A stretch of 64,000 nt of DNA from Streptomyces sp. NBC_01283 (GTDB lineage: Bacteria > Actinomycetota > Actinomycetes > Streptomycetales > Streptomycetaceae). This document shows positions 51,495-60,753 of the stretch, piece by piece. The notes under the pieces are model-generated. The model was given only the letters and a program-made list of their open reading frames with translations, was not told the DNA's origin and ran no database searches. The position numbers were made by a program, and so were the translations under genes. Where the stretch lies: the NCBI RefSeq assembly GCF_041435335.1, contig NZ_CP108430.1, positions 4,371,501 to 4,435,500 of the forward strand. Direction: 5' to 3'. How positions within the stretch are numbered: position 1 is the stretch's first letter; every line of letters starts with the position of its first letter.

Positions 51495-54400
51495 GTGGAG
51501 GCCTTGAGTTCCGACTCAGGGGCACGCACGGCCTTCGCGGAACGCCTCGCGCTGCTGTACAAGGAGGCCGGCAATCCTCCCCTTCAGCGCGTGGCCGAGG
51601 CGGTCGTCCGGCTGCAGCGGGTCGACGAGCGAGGGCGGACCGTGCGGGTCTCCGCCCAGCGGATCAGCGACTGGCGGCGGGCCAAGAACGTGCCTGCCCA
51701 GTTCGTCGCCCTCGCGGCGGTGCTGCACGTCCTGATACCCGAAGCACGCCGCGAGCAGCCCGCTCCGGTGTCCGCGGGCCTCTACGACATGGCCCAGTGG
51801 CAGCTCCTCTGGGAGCACGCCGTGGCCGATCCCATCGGGGGGCGGGCCGCCACCACGGCCGTGGACGAAGAGGAGCGGCGGCTTCCCGGCGACTCCCCCG
51901 GCCTGCCGAGTGTGTGTCCCTATCGCGGACTCGCTCCTTATCGTCAGCAAGACGCCCGGTGGTTCTTCGGCCGGGAGCGGAGCACGAATGCCCTCATCTC
52001 CCAGCTCCGCGCGGTGGAGGGGACGGGCGGCCTGGTCATGCTCGTGGGCGCCTCGGGGGCGGGGAAGTCCTCGCTCCTGAACGCCGGCCTGGTGACCGCG
52101 TTGCAGAACGGCGCGCTGAGCGACGGGAACAGCAAGCCGGGCCTGGTGCTGCAGCTCGTACCGGGGCACGATCCCCTCGCGGAGCTGACCCGCCAGATAC
52201 CTGAGCTGGCGGAAATCCTCTCCGCCACCGAGGGTTCAGGGGCGGCGGAGCCCGGTACTCCGCACTTCGCGCGGGCGGTGCGGGAGGCCGTCGTGGCGAG
52301 GGCGCGGTGCGAGAACTCGGGCGGCGGCCGGCCGGTCATCATCGTGGATCAGTTCGAGGAGACGTTCACCCTCTCCTCCGACGAGGCGAGCACCCGCACC
52401 TTTATTCAGCTCCTTCAGGCCGCGTGCTCCCCCGGAGACGGGGACGGGGACGGTGAAGGCCAAGGCTCCGGTGAGCCGGCTCCCGCGCTCGTCGTCCTCG
52501 GTATCCGCGCCGACTTCTACGAGCACTGCCTCGGGTACCCCGAACTCGCCGACGCCCTTCAGCACCGGCACATGGTGCTCGGGCCGCTGACCACCCCGGA
52601 GTTGCGCGAGGCCGTGACCGGCCCGGCCAAGGCCGTGGGGCTTGAGCTCGAACCGGGGCTCGCGGAACTGATCGTCCGGGAGGTGAGCACGGACGGCCCC
52701 CGCGGTACCCACGACGCGGGAGTGCTGCCGCTCCTCTCCCACGCCCTGCTCGCCACCTGGCAGCGGCGCAAGACGGGCAGGCTGACGCTGGCCGGCTACC
52801 GCGCCGCGGGCGGAATCCAGGGAGCGGTGGCGGCGAGCGCCGAGCAGGCCTGGTCCGGCCTCGACCCGGCTGCGCGCACGGCCGCGAGGCTGCTCCTGCT
52901 CAGGCTGGTCCGGCTGGGCGAGGACACCCAGGCCACCCGTAGGCGGGGGACGCGGCGCCAGCTGGCGGAGGAGTCGACGGATCCCGACAAGACGGATGAA
53001 TCCCTCGAAGCGCTGGTACGCGCCCGGTTGGTGACACTCGACGCGGAGACCGTGGAGATCACGCATGAGGCTCTGCTGCACGCCTGGCCACGGCTGCGCG
53101 ACTGGATCGACGAGGACCAGAACGACAACCTGCTGCGGCAGCGCCTCGAAGAGGACGGCAGGACCTGGGAGGACTCCGGCCGCGACACCGCGCTGCTCTA
53201 CCGGGGTTCCCGTCTCGAACAGGCCCGTGCCTGGACGAAGACCACCGGCGGCACCTTCCTGACCAAGGGCACGGTGGAGTTCCTGGCCGCGTCCGTCAGG
53301 CTGCGCAAGCGCACGGTCTGGGTCAGCCGTGGCGCGGTGGCGGCCCTGGTCGTCCTGGCGGTGGTGGCCGCCCTTTCGGCGGTGGTCGCGTGGCAGCAGC
53401 GGGACGACGCGGTGTTCGAGCAGGTGGTCGCCGAAGCCGATCGCGCCCAGCACACGGACCCCTCGCTGTCCGCCCAACTCGATCTGGTGGCGCACCGCTT
53501 GCGCCCGGACGACGAGGGCGCCAGGAACCGCCTGCTCTCGATCGTGAACGCGCCGCTGGCCACACCGCTCCTCGGCCACAAGGGCGCCGTCTACCTCACC
53601 TCGTTCAGCCCCGACGGACGCCTCCTGGCCACCGCCAGCTACGACCGGACCGTACGGCTGTGGGACGTGTCGGACCCCGCCCGTCCCGAACCCCTGGGCA
53701 AGCCCCTCACGGGTCACAAGAGCTGGGTGAGCAGCGCGGTCTTCAGCCCGGACGGCACCACCCTCGCCAGCGCATCGGACGACGGCACGATCCGGCTGTG
53801 GGACGTCCGGGACCCCAGTCACCCGCGTCGGTTGGGGGATCCCCTGACCGGCCGTGGCGCCGCGACCTACCTCGTCGCCTTCAGCCCGGACGGGCACACG
53901 CTGGCATCCGCCAACGACGACCACACCGTACGGCTGTGGGACGTGGAGGAGCCGCGTCGGCCGAAGGCACTCGCCACGTTGACCGGCCACACCGCCGCCG
54001 TGCGCTCCGTGGCCTTCCGTCCCGACGGCCGGACACTGGCGGCCGGCGGTGACGACGGCACGATCAGACTCTGGAACACGTCCGACCCGCGCCGCCCGAA
54101 GAAGCTCGGCAAAGTGCTGACCGGCCACACCGGCACCGTGCACTCCGTGGCTTTCAGCCCCGACGGCCGCACGCTCGCGAGCGGCGGCTCGGACAACACC
54201 ATCCGGCTCTGGGACACGGCCGATCCGCGTCATGCGAAGTCGCTCGGCACGCCGATCACCGGCCACACCGGCGCCGTATGGTCCGTGTCCTTCAACCCAG
54301 CGGGAACCATGCTCGCGGCCGCCAGCGCCGACAGCACCGCGAGCCTGTGGAACATCCGGGATCCGGCCCACCCCTCGCAGGTCGGCGAGTCCCTCGCGGG

Positions 54401-55541
54401 CAGCAGCGGGGAGATGTACGCGCTCGGCTTCAGCCCCGACGGGCGCACTCTCGCCACCGGGAGCGGCGACAACAAGGTCCGCCTCTGGTCGATCCCGACG
54501 TCGGACATGATCGGCCGCATCGGCGCGTTCCGGCCCGACGGAAAGGTGCTCGCCACGGGCGCGCGCGACGAGCAGCTCCGGCTGTGGAACGTGGAGCGGC
54601 CCAACCGGCCCGTGTCACTGGGCAAACCGTTCCGGCCCGGGGGCGGGGTCGGGGACGTGCGTTCGCCGGTGTTCTCCCCCGACGGCCACACCCTCGCGGT
54701 ACTGACGGGAAGCCGCGCGGTGCAGCTGTGGAACGTCACCGACCCGAAGAAGCCGGTCCCCTACGGGCCGCCCGTCGCGCTGCGGACCCGATTCGCCGCC
54801 GCCCTGGCCTTCAGCCCGGACGGGCGCACGCTGGCGACCGCCCACACGGACCGCACCATCCAGCTGTGGAACGTCAGCGACCCGTCCCATATCCGCCAGC
54901 TGGGCGCGCCGCTCACGGGCCACAAGGGATACGTCAACACCCTCGAATTCAGCCGGGACGGGCGAACTCTCGCCAGTGGCAGCGCGGACGGCACCATCCG
55001 GCTCTGGAAGGTGTCGGACCCGCGCCGTGCCACCCTCATCGGCAAGCCCCTCAGGGGTCACCTGGGCCCCATCAACGAACTCGCCTACAGCCCGGACGGC
55101 CGTGCGCTGGCCAGCGGAAGCGACGACGGCACGGTCCGGCTCTGGGACATCACCGATCCCCGTAAGGCAACCCAGCTGGGCGCCTCCCTCACGGGTCACA
55201 CCGACTCGGTGGTGTCCCTGACGTACAGCCGGGACGGCCGCACGCTGGCGAGCGGCGCCAACGACAACACGGTGCGGCTCTGGGACGTCACCCGCCCCGC
55301 CAAGGTCGCCCCCATCGGCCAGTCGATGAGCCCCAACGCCAAGACCGGCAGTTTCTTGTCGTTCAGTCCGCAAAGCAACATGCTCGGTATCTCGAGCGGC
55401 ACCGACACCGTTCGCCTGTGGAACCTGGATACCGAGGAGGCCATTCGCCGCATTTGCTCGACCACTCGGGACGTTCTGACACCGAAGAAATGGCACGAGT
55501 ATCTGCCCCGGCTGTCCTACGAGCCGCCGTGCGACAACTGA
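51495..55541 (+). CDS. nSTAND-type NTPase with N-terminal HTH-like region, membrane helix and 14 WD40 repeats
   Basis: This 1348-residue protein has a helix-turn-helix-like N-terminus (about 10-80, with VRVSAQRISDWRRAKNVP), a STAND NTPase at about 140-560 (CPYRGLAPY, FGRE, Walker A GASGAGKSSLLN near 184, Walker B region VIIVDQFEETF), a single membrane helix at about 607-632, and 14 WD40 repeats from about 690 (each ending in xLWxV), enough for two seven-bladed propellers. The end has two Cys. Such proteins are proposed as signalling or self/non-self (conflict) switches. The GTG follows GGAGGAAG nine bases upstream. It stands alone downstream of tRNA-Pro with no effector gene adjacent. Confidence 0.85.
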   Translation: MEALSSDSGARTAFAERLALLYKEAGNPPLQRVAEAVVRLQRVDERGRTVRVSAQRISDWRRAKNVPAQFVALAAVLHVLIPEARREQPAPVSAGLYDMAQWQLLWEHAVADPIGGRAATTAVDEEERRLPGDSPGLPSVCPYRGLAPYRQQDARWFFGRERSTNALISQLRAVEGTGGLVMLVGASGAGKSSLLNAGLVTALQNGALSDGNSKPGLVLQLVPGHDPLAELTRQIPELAEILSATEGSGAAEPGTPHFARAVREAVVARARCENSGGGRPVIIVDQFEETFTLSSDEASTRTFIQLLQAACSPGDGDGDGEGQGSGEPAPALVVLGIRADFYEHCLGYPELADALQHRHMVLGPLTTPELREAVTGPAKAVGLELEPGLAELIVREVSTDGPRGTHDAGVLPLLSHALLATWQRRKTGRLTLAGYRAAGGIQGAVAASAEQAWSGLDPAARTAARLLLLRLVRLGEDTQATRRRGTRRQLAEESTDPDKTDESLEALVRARLVTLDAETVEITHEALLHAWPRLRDWIDEDQNDNLLRQRLEEDGRTWEDSGRDTALLYRGSRLEQARAWTKTTGGTFLTKGTVEFLAASVRLRKRTVWVSRGAVAALVVLAVVAALSAVVAWQQRDDAVFEQVVAEADRAQHTDPSLSAQLDLVAHRLRPDDEGARNRLLSIVNAPLATPLLGHKGAVYLTSFSPDGRLLATASYDRTVRLWDVSDPARPEPLGKPLTGHKSWVSSAVFSPDGTTLASASDDGTIRLWDVRDPSHPRRLGDPLTGRGAATYLVAFSPDGHTLASANDDHTVRLWDVEEPRRPKALATLTGHTAAVRSVAFRPDGRTLAAGGDDGTIRLWNTSDPRRPKKLGKVLTGHTGTVHSVAFSPDGRTLASGGSDNTIRLWDTADPRHAKSLGTPITGHTGAVWSVSFNPAGTMLAAASADSTASLWNIRDPAHPSQVGESLAGSSGEMYALGFSPDGRTLATGSGDNKVRLWSIPTSDMIGRIGAFRPDGKVLATGARDEQLRLWNVERPNRPVSLGKPFRPGGGVGDVRSPVFSPDGHTLAVLTGSRAVQLWNVTDPKKPVPYGPPVALRTRFAAALAFSPDGRTLATAHTDRTIQLWNVSDPSHIRQLGAPLTGHKGYVNTLEFSRDGRTLASGSADGTIRLWKVSDPRRATLIGKPLRGHLGPINELAYSPDGRALASGSDDGTVRLWDITDPRKATQLGASLTGHTDSVVSLTYSRDGRTLASGANDNTVRLWDVTRPAKVAPIGQSMSPNAKTGSFLSFSPQSNMLGISSGTDTVRLWNLDTEEAIRRICSTTRDVLTPKKWHEYLPRLSYEPPCDN

Positions 55542-56117
55542 CGGAGTCAAGGATCAACGGATGGCCTGATGTCGAGCATCACGCGGCACCCCCGTACGTG
55601 ATCCCGATCACAACTCGGCAATTCGGTCGAGCGGTTGACCCCATCGAGCAGGCAGTCTTGTTACTGTTTCACCAGCCCGATCGCTGGTGCATCCCCCGTC
55701 GCCAGCGATCGGGCACTTTCATGCCCGCGCCGCCACGGCGGCAGCCGCGCATCACCTGCAAGGCATCCGGTTACCCGATGCTTTTCGATACGGCGGGGCA
55801 GGCGCTCCTAATTGAGGCAATAGGCCTCCACCCCTTCAGAGGCGCCCTGCCAACCATCTTCGGCCCAGGTCGGTGGTAGAGCCATGCTTCGTATCGCCGA
55901 GCCTTGCCCATATCGCGGATCAGGCCGGGTTCGCCTAATAGCATGCTCGGCTTGATTACTGCTTGAGAAACAGGCCAGAGGCCTCGCGGAAGTTGCCGCG
56001 ACTGCTGGGAGGGTGCTCGACCGTCAAGTCCTCTTTAGGAGTCGTATGCTGAGCCGCGTGCACGACAGGGCGGTGAGCGTGACCGGCCGGTGAGCGGCGA
56101 CAGGACGGTGAGCACCG
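55542..56117. other. 576-bp intergenic region with possible gene remnant
   Basis: The sequence is A/T-richer than its neighbours. A perfect 13-bp hairpin at 55675-55714 follows the nSTAND gene. On the minus strand 55771-55944 a 57-codon frame (MLLGEPGLIRDMGKARRYE) uses rare CTA and TTA codons and has no good ribosome site; it may be a decayed or foreign fragment. Confidence 0.35.
55675..55714 (+). terminator. Terminator after the nSTAND gene
   Basis: GCCCGATCGCTGG and its exact complement form a 13-bp stem with a 14-base loop and are followed by ACTTTC. Confidence 0.6.
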
Positions 56118-56906
56118 ATGGCGAAGGCCTACGAGAAGATCGCGGACGAGCTCCGTGCGCGGATCCGCGGAGGCCTGCTCGAACCCGGTGACCGGCTGCC
56201 GTCCGAGGCGGACCTCATCAGGAGCACAGGTCGCAGCGGGCCCACCGTCCAGCAGGCCCTGCGCGTACTCCAGGCGGAGGGGCTGATCGAGAAGCAGCAC
56301 GGCCGCGGAACCTTCGTACGCCGCCCGCGTGTGAGGGTGCAGCGCAGCAACGCGCGGCACCAGTGGGAGAAGGACCGCGCCCGCGCACCCGAGCGGCAGC
56401 GCCTGGCGACGGGCGCGACCGAGCACGACACCGGCCTCACGGTCGACGATCTCGTCTTTCACGCGGCGTACCGCGAGATCGAGGCGCCCGAGGAGATCGC
56501 GGCGGCCCTGGGTGTCGCGGAGGGAACGGCGCTCGTCGAGCGGACCTACCGGACGCGGTACAGCGCCGAGCAGAATCCGTTCGGCCTCGTCACGTCGTAT
56601 CTGATCCGCGACCTCGTCAAGAAGAACCCGGACCTCCTCGACGAGGCGAAGGAGCCCTGGCCGGGCGGGACGAGCAACCAGCTCCGCACGGTGGGAATCG
56701 AGATCGACCGCGTCGAGGAGCGGGTGACGGCGCGGCCCCCGACGGTGGAGGAGGCGGAGGAGCTGGGCCTGCCGCCCGGCACATCGGTGCTCGTCCTGCG
56801 CAAGATCCTTTACGACACGGACGACCGCGTCGTCGAGATGTCCGATGTCACGCTGCCCGGCGACCGCACGGAACTGCTCTTCACGACTCACTTGGAAAGG
56901 TGGTGA
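56118..56906 (+). CDS. GntR/HutC-family transcriptional regulator
   Basis: This 262-residue repressor-like protein has a GntR winged helix at the N-terminus (KIADELRARIRGGLLEPG, LPSEADLIRSTGRSGPTVQQAL) and a UTRA ligand domain after about residue 95. The linker is strongly basic. The effector is unknown. The glycosyltransferase gene begins three bases after its stop region, so the two form an operon; the regulator probably controls that unit. Confidence 0.9.
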   Translation: MAKAYEKIADELRARIRGGLLEPGDRLPSEADLIRSTGRSGPTVQQALRVLQAEGLIEKQHGRGTFVRRPRVRVQRSNARHQWEKDRARAPERQRLATGATEHDTGLTVDDLVFHAAYREIEAPEEIAAALGVAEGTALVERTYRTRYSAEQNPFGLVTSYLIRDLVKKNPDLLDEAKEPWPGGTSNQLRTVGIEIDRVEERVTARPPTVEEAEELGLPPGTSVLVLRKILYDTDDRVVEMSDVTLPGDRTELLFTTHLERW

Positions 56907-56909
56907 GCC

Positions 56910-57692
56910 GTGAGCCGGCGCATCATCATCGTCACGGCCGTCCATGCACCGTCGGCACACTTCCTGGCCGACGCGTACAAGTCGCTCCGCGCGCAGGAGT
57001 TGCCCGCGGGCTGGGAGTGGCACTGGCTGATCCAGGAGGACGGGACGACTGACCAGGTCGCGCCCCACGTCCCCGACGACGAGCGGATCACGTTCAAGCA
57101 GGGGCGCGCGGGAGGCCCCGGGGTCGCCCGGACCATCGCTCTGGCGAACGCGGACGGCGAGTACGTCAAGATCCTGGACGCCGACGACCAGCTCGCGCCC
57201 GGTGTGCTGGCCCGCGACCTCGCCGCCCTCGAAGCCGACCGCGGCATCGGCTGGGCGACGTCACGCGTCCTCGATCTGCTGCCCGACGGATCCACCGCCG
57301 GTTTCCCCGGCGATCCCGAGCCCGGGGCGATCGAGCTCCAGGAAGTGCTCGACTACTGGGCCGCGCACGACTATCGCGCGCAGGTGCATCCGGCGACGCT
57401 CTTCGTCCGCCGCGACCTGCTCATGGCCCTGGGCGGCTGGATGGCGCTGCCGGCATCCGAGGACACGGGCCTTCTGCTCGCCCTGAACTCGACGTCCCGC
57501 GGCTGGTTCTCGTCCGAGGTCGGCCTGCTCTACCGCAAGTGGGAGGGCCAGATGACCGGCCAGGTCGCCCACGTCGACACGGCGGAGCGCGAGGCGCGCA
57601 TGACGGTGGTCGAGGCGCGGGCGCGGGCGCTGGGGTCCTTGCAGTGGCGTTATCCCGGTACGGCTGATGGCACGGCTGCCGACACGCGCTGA
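56910..57692 (+). CDS. Family 2 glycosyltransferase
   Basis: This 260-residue enzyme has the GT-A core: IIIVTAVHAPSAHFL at the start, QEDGTTD, ARTIALANADGEYVKILDADDQ with the DxD metal motif, and a later ED in PASEDTGLLLAL. No membrane segment is seen, so it acts in the cytosol or at the membrane surface. Donor and acceptor are unknown. GTG start after a GGAAAGG site. Pairing of this GT with a GntR regulator recurs in Streptomyces (recalled). Confidence 0.85.
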   Translation: MSRRIIIVTAVHAPSAHFLADAYKSLRAQELPAGWEWHWLIQEDGTTDQVAPHVPDDERITFKQGRAGGPGVARTIALANADGEYVKILDADDQLAPGVLARDLAALEADRGIGWATSRVLDLLPDGSTAGFPGDPEPGAIELQEVLDYWAAHDYRAQVHPATLFVRRDLLMALGGWMALPASEDTGLLLALNSTSRGWFSSEVGLLYRKWEGQMTGQVAHVDTAEREARMTVVEARARALGSLQWRYPGTADGTAADTR

Positions 57693-57694
57693 GC

Positions 57695-57731
57695 GGCTCT
57701 GACCGGCTCAGGGTGGCTCTGACCGGCTCAG
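57695..57731. repeat. 17-bp direct repeat, 20-bp period
   Basis: GGCTCTGACCGGCTCAG occurs at 57695 and 57715, with a partial third copy, between the glycosyltransferase and methyltransferase genes. Confidence 0.7.
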
Positions 57732-57784
57732 CGCGGCTCTGGCGATCTTGCCGTGGTCGCGGCGGACTACGTACGGTCTCGTCC

Positions 57785-58717
57785 ATGCCTCGCACCCCCC
57801 TCCACCGTGTGTCGGAACCCCTGGTCACCCTCGGCCGCGGCTACGTGCGCAACGCGCCCGGCTCGCTGCTCAAGGGGCCGCTCGCCGCCCGGTTCCTCAA
57901 CCCGTACCTGCGCGACCATCCGCGTCAGCGCGTGGTCGAGGCGCGGTTCGGGGCCCGTTTCGCCTGCGATTCCCGCGACCTCATTCAGCGCTACATCAGC
58001 CTGTACGGGGTGTGGGAGCCGCACATGACGCGGTGGCTGCGGAGCCGTCTCGCCCCCGGCGACACGTTCATCGACGTGGGCGCCAACATCGGCTACTTCG
58101 CGATCCTGGGCTCGCGTCTCGTCGGCGGCACGGGGCGGGTCGTGGCCATCGAGGCGTCCCCCGCCTTCCACGACCGCGTACTGCGGCACGTCAGGATCAA
58201 CGGCTGCCACAACGTCCGTACGGTCAACGAGGCAGTCTCCGACAGCCACAGGAAGCTGACGTTCGTGCTCGCCAGCTCGAACAACATGGGGGCGAACTCG
58301 ATCGTCCCGTACGACGGTCCCGCCGAGTCGAGCTTCGAGATGGCGGCCAGGCCCTTGCCCGAGATCCTGGACGAGGACGAACTCGCCACGGCCCGCGTGA
58401 TCAAGATCGACGTGGAGGGCGCCGAGGGCGGCGTCATGAGAGGCCTGGCTCCCGCACTCGGGAGGCTCCGCCCGGATGTGGAGATCGCCGTGGAGGCCAC
58501 CCCGGACCGCATGAGCCAACTCGGCGACTCCATCGACGAGTTGATGGACACCATGGCCCGGCACGGCTTCCGCGCCTACCGGCTGCCCACCGACTACCGG
58601 CCCGAGAACTACCCCCGAGCCCTGCGTCGGCCGGAACCCCCGGTGCGGTGGCGCGGCCCCATCGTCGGCGAGAGCGAGCTGGTCTTCTCGCGCGTCGACG
58701 CCGAGACCCTGCGATAG
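57785..58717 (+). CDS. FkbM family methyltransferase
   Basis: This 310-residue SAM-dependent O-methyltransferase-like protein has FIDVGANIGYFAILG, VVAIEASP and IKIDVEGAEGGVMRGL, the FkbM signature. FkbM enzymes methylate sugars or polyketides, so with the adjacent glycosyltransferase a glycan-modifying role is plausible. The ATG at 57785 starts MPRTPLHRV; an upstream ATG at 57713 would include the repeat region and is unlikely. No good ribosome site precedes it. Confidence 0.85.
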   Translation: MPRTPLHRVSEPLVTLGRGYVRNAPGSLLKGPLAARFLNPYLRDHPRQRVVEARFGARFACDSRDLIQRYISLYGVWEPHMTRWLRSRLAPGDTFIDVGANIGYFAILGSRLVGGTGRVVAIEASPAFHDRVLRHVRINGCHNVRTVNEAVSDSHRKLTFVLASSNNMGANSIVPYDGPAESSFEMAARPLPEILDEDELATARVIKIDVEGAEGGVMRGLAPALGRLRPDVEIAVEATPDRMSQLGDSIDELMDTMARHGFRAYRLPTDYRPENYPRALRRPEPPVRWRGPIVGESELVFSRVDAETLR

Positions 58718-58817
58718 CCGCCCGGTGAGCACGGGCCGATGCCCCGGTTCGGCCCCGACTCCCGCGCCCGGTGGTGGAGCCGGCTGCGCACGCCCGGCCC
58801 ACCACGAGTGAACGCGC

Positions 58818-60038
58818 CTACAGGTCCCGGTCGAACGGCAGATCCAGCATGCGGATGGCATTCCCGCGGAGCAGCTTGTACGCCACGTCCTCGGGGAGGT
58901 GGCCGACGTGGTCCTCGGCCACTGCCTTCGTGTGCGGCCACGTCGAGTCGACGTGCGGATAGTCGGTCTCGAAGGTGGCGTTGTTGACGCCCACGGTCTC
59001 GATCGAGGCGACACCGTGCTTGTCCCGGAAGAAGCAGCAGTAGATCTGCCGGTAGTAGTACATCGACGGGGGTTCCGGGATCAGGTCCTTGACCCCGCCC
59101 CAGGCGCGGTGCTCCTCCCATACGTCGTCGGCACGCTCCAGGGCGTACGGGATCCACCCCATCTGGCCCTCGCTGTAGGCGAGTTTGAGGCGCGGGAACT
59201 TCACCAGGACCCCGGAGAAGAGGAAGTCCATCATCGAGGCCATCGCGTTGTTGAAGCTCAGGGACGCCTGGACGGCCGGGGGCGCGTCGGGCGACGCCGC
59301 CGGCATCTGCGACGACGAGCCGATGTGCATGTTCACGACGGTGCCGGTCTCCTCGCACGCCGCGAAGAACGGGTCCCAGTAGCCGGAGTGGATCGACGGC
59401 AGTCCGAGGTGCGTGGGAATCTCGCTGAAGGTCACCGCTCGCACGCCGCGAGCCGCGTTCCGCTTGATCTCGGCGACGGCGAGGTCCACGTCCCACAGCG
59501 GGATGAGGCACAGCGGGATCAGCCGTCCTCGGCTGTCCCCGCACCACTCCTCCACCATCCAGTCGTTGTACGCCCGGACGCAGGCGAGCCCGACCTCCTT
59601 GTCCTTGGCCTCGGAGAACGTCTGTCCGCAGAAGCGGGGGAACGTCGGGAAGCAGAGGGAGGCCTCGACGTGGTTGATGTCCATGTCCGCCAGGCGGGCC
59701 GCCGGGTCCCAGCAGCCACGGCGCATCTGCTCACGCGTGATGCCGTCGAGCGTCATCTCGTCGCGCGAGAAGCCGACGGCCGCGATGATGCGCTTGTACG
59801 GGAAGATCTCCCCCTCGTACTCCCACCAGTCGGTGATCTGCCCTTCCGGGTCGGTCGTGAACTTGTACTTGCCGCCGATGTACTCCAGCTCGCCGATACC
59901 GGCCGTGAAGGGCTTCGGTCCCCGGTCGCGATATTTGCTCGGCAGCCACTTCTCGAAGAGGTGCGCGGGCTCGATCACGTGGTCATCCACGCTGATCACC
60001 CTGGGGAGTTCCTTGGTGCCGTCGTCGCTACTGACCAC
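58818..60038 (-). CDS. Amidohydrolase family 2 enzyme
   Basis: This 406-residue TIM-barrel hydrolase has ISVDDHVIEP at the start, a central ADMDINHVEASLCFP, NMHIGSSS and the late TDYPHVDSTWPHT. These fit the PF04909 group, which includes decarboxylases and hydrolases of aromatic or lipid-like substrates. The DDHV replaces the classic HxH. The GTG at 60038 follows AGGGGG. A TetR-type inverted repeat lies 40 bp upstream, suggesting inducible expression. Confidence 0.87.
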   Translation of the reverse strand: MVSSDDGTKELPRVISVDDHVIEPAHLFEKWLPSKYRDRGPKPFTAGIGELEYIGGKYKFTTDPEGQITDWWEYEGEIFPYKRIIAAVGFSRDEMTLDGITREQMRRGCWDPAARLADMDINHVEASLCFPTFPRFCGQTFSEAKDKEVGLACVRAYNDWMVEEWCGDSRGRLIPLCLIPLWDVDLAVAEIKRNAARGVRAVTFSEIPTHLGLPSIHSGYWDPFFAACEETGTVVNMHIGSSSQMPAASPDAPPAVQASLSFNNAMASMMDFLFSGVLVKFPRLKLAYSEGQMGWIPYALERADDVWEEHRAWGGVKDLIPEPPSMYYYRQIYCCFFRDKHGVASIETVGVNNATFETDYPHVDSTWPHTKAVAEDHVGHLPEDVAYKLLRGNAIRMLDLPFDRDL

Positions 60039-60077
60039 TGCTGTGCCCCCTACTGCCTGCCGGCTGCCGAGACTCGT

Positions 60078-60096
60078 ATCTGACGATCCATCAGAT
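60078..60096. promoter_or_regulatory. TetR-like operator upstream of the amidohydrolase
   Basis: ATCTGA and TCAGAT flank a seven-base spacer (ATCTGACGATCCATCAGAT). This shape is typical of TetR-family sites. A second inverted repeat, CTGACG-CAT-CGTCAG, lies at 60178-60192. Confidence 0.55.
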
Positions 60097-60205
60097 TTAG
60101 GCTATGGGCTCACCGGGGTGACGGCAAGCGCTCACCCTGAACTCAGCCTCTTGCGCGATCGCCGCCGATCCGCTGAACTGACGCATCGTCAGGTCGGATG
60201 GACCG

Positions 60206-60247
60206 GGCCCGATGGTTCAGGCCCGATGGTTCAGGCCCGATGGTTCA
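60206..60247. repeat. Three exact 14-bp tandem repeats before the DoxX gene
   Basis: GGCCCGATGGTTCA is repeated three times without gaps and ends five bases before the AGGAGG ribosome site of the DoxX gene. Confidence 0.85.
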
Positions 60248-60266
60248 GGTCGAAGGAGGGCACACG

Positions 60267-60716
60267 ATGCAGACGATGTGGCTCAGCGGAGCCGAGTGGC
60301 TGGCCGTTCTCCGGATCGGGCTCGGCCTCTGGTGGCTGGAGAGCTGGCGCCACAAGGACAAGAAGACCTGGTTCGACGGCGGCGGGATCACCTGGGCCGC
60401 GGGGATCGCGGACAAACACCGCTGGGCCTTCGTGCGATCGGGCTTCGAGGTCGTGGCGAAGCCCCGTCCTCGCACGATGGCGTACGTCGTCGCCTACGCG
60501 GAGCTGGCGCTCGGCCTCGGCCTCATCGTCGGCTTCCTCACGCCGATAGCCCTGCTCTGCGGCCTCGTGCTCAACCTGATCTATCTGGTCCTGATGATCC
60601 ACGACTGGGGCGAGCAGGGGCAGAACCTGATGATGGCGCTGATCTCCGCGGTCGGCTTCTTCGGAATGAGCTGGCAGGTCTGGTCACTTGACGATGTCTT
60701 CGGGCTCTTCGTCTGA
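60267..60716 (+). CDS. DoxX family membrane protein
   Basis: This 149-residue protein has three or four hydrophobic segments (AVLRIGLGLWWLES, VVAYAELALGLGLIVGF, LLCGLVLNLIYLVLMI, LMMALISAVGFF), in the DoxX pattern. DoxX proteins are linked to quinone or thiol redox processes, not established here. The ATG at 60267 has AAGGAGG upstream. It is divergent from the amidohydrolase. Confidence 0.83.
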   Translation: MQTMWLSGAEWLAVLRIGLGLWWLESWRHKDKKTWFDGGGITWAAGIADKHRWAFVRSGFEVVAKPRPRTMAYVVAYAELALGLGLIVGFLTPIALLCGLVLNLIYLVLMIHDWGEQGQNLMMALISAVGFFGMSWQVWSLDDVFGLFV

Positions 60717-60753
60717 GGCCGTCCGAGACCCCGTAGTGGTCCGTGATCCGCGG

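Noticed and set aside
50557..56117. Integrated element carrying the nSTAND gene, bounded by a duplicated tRNA-Pro 3' end
   Set aside because: No copy of the tRNA T-arm/acceptor sequence is seen downstream, and there is no integrase or excisionase.
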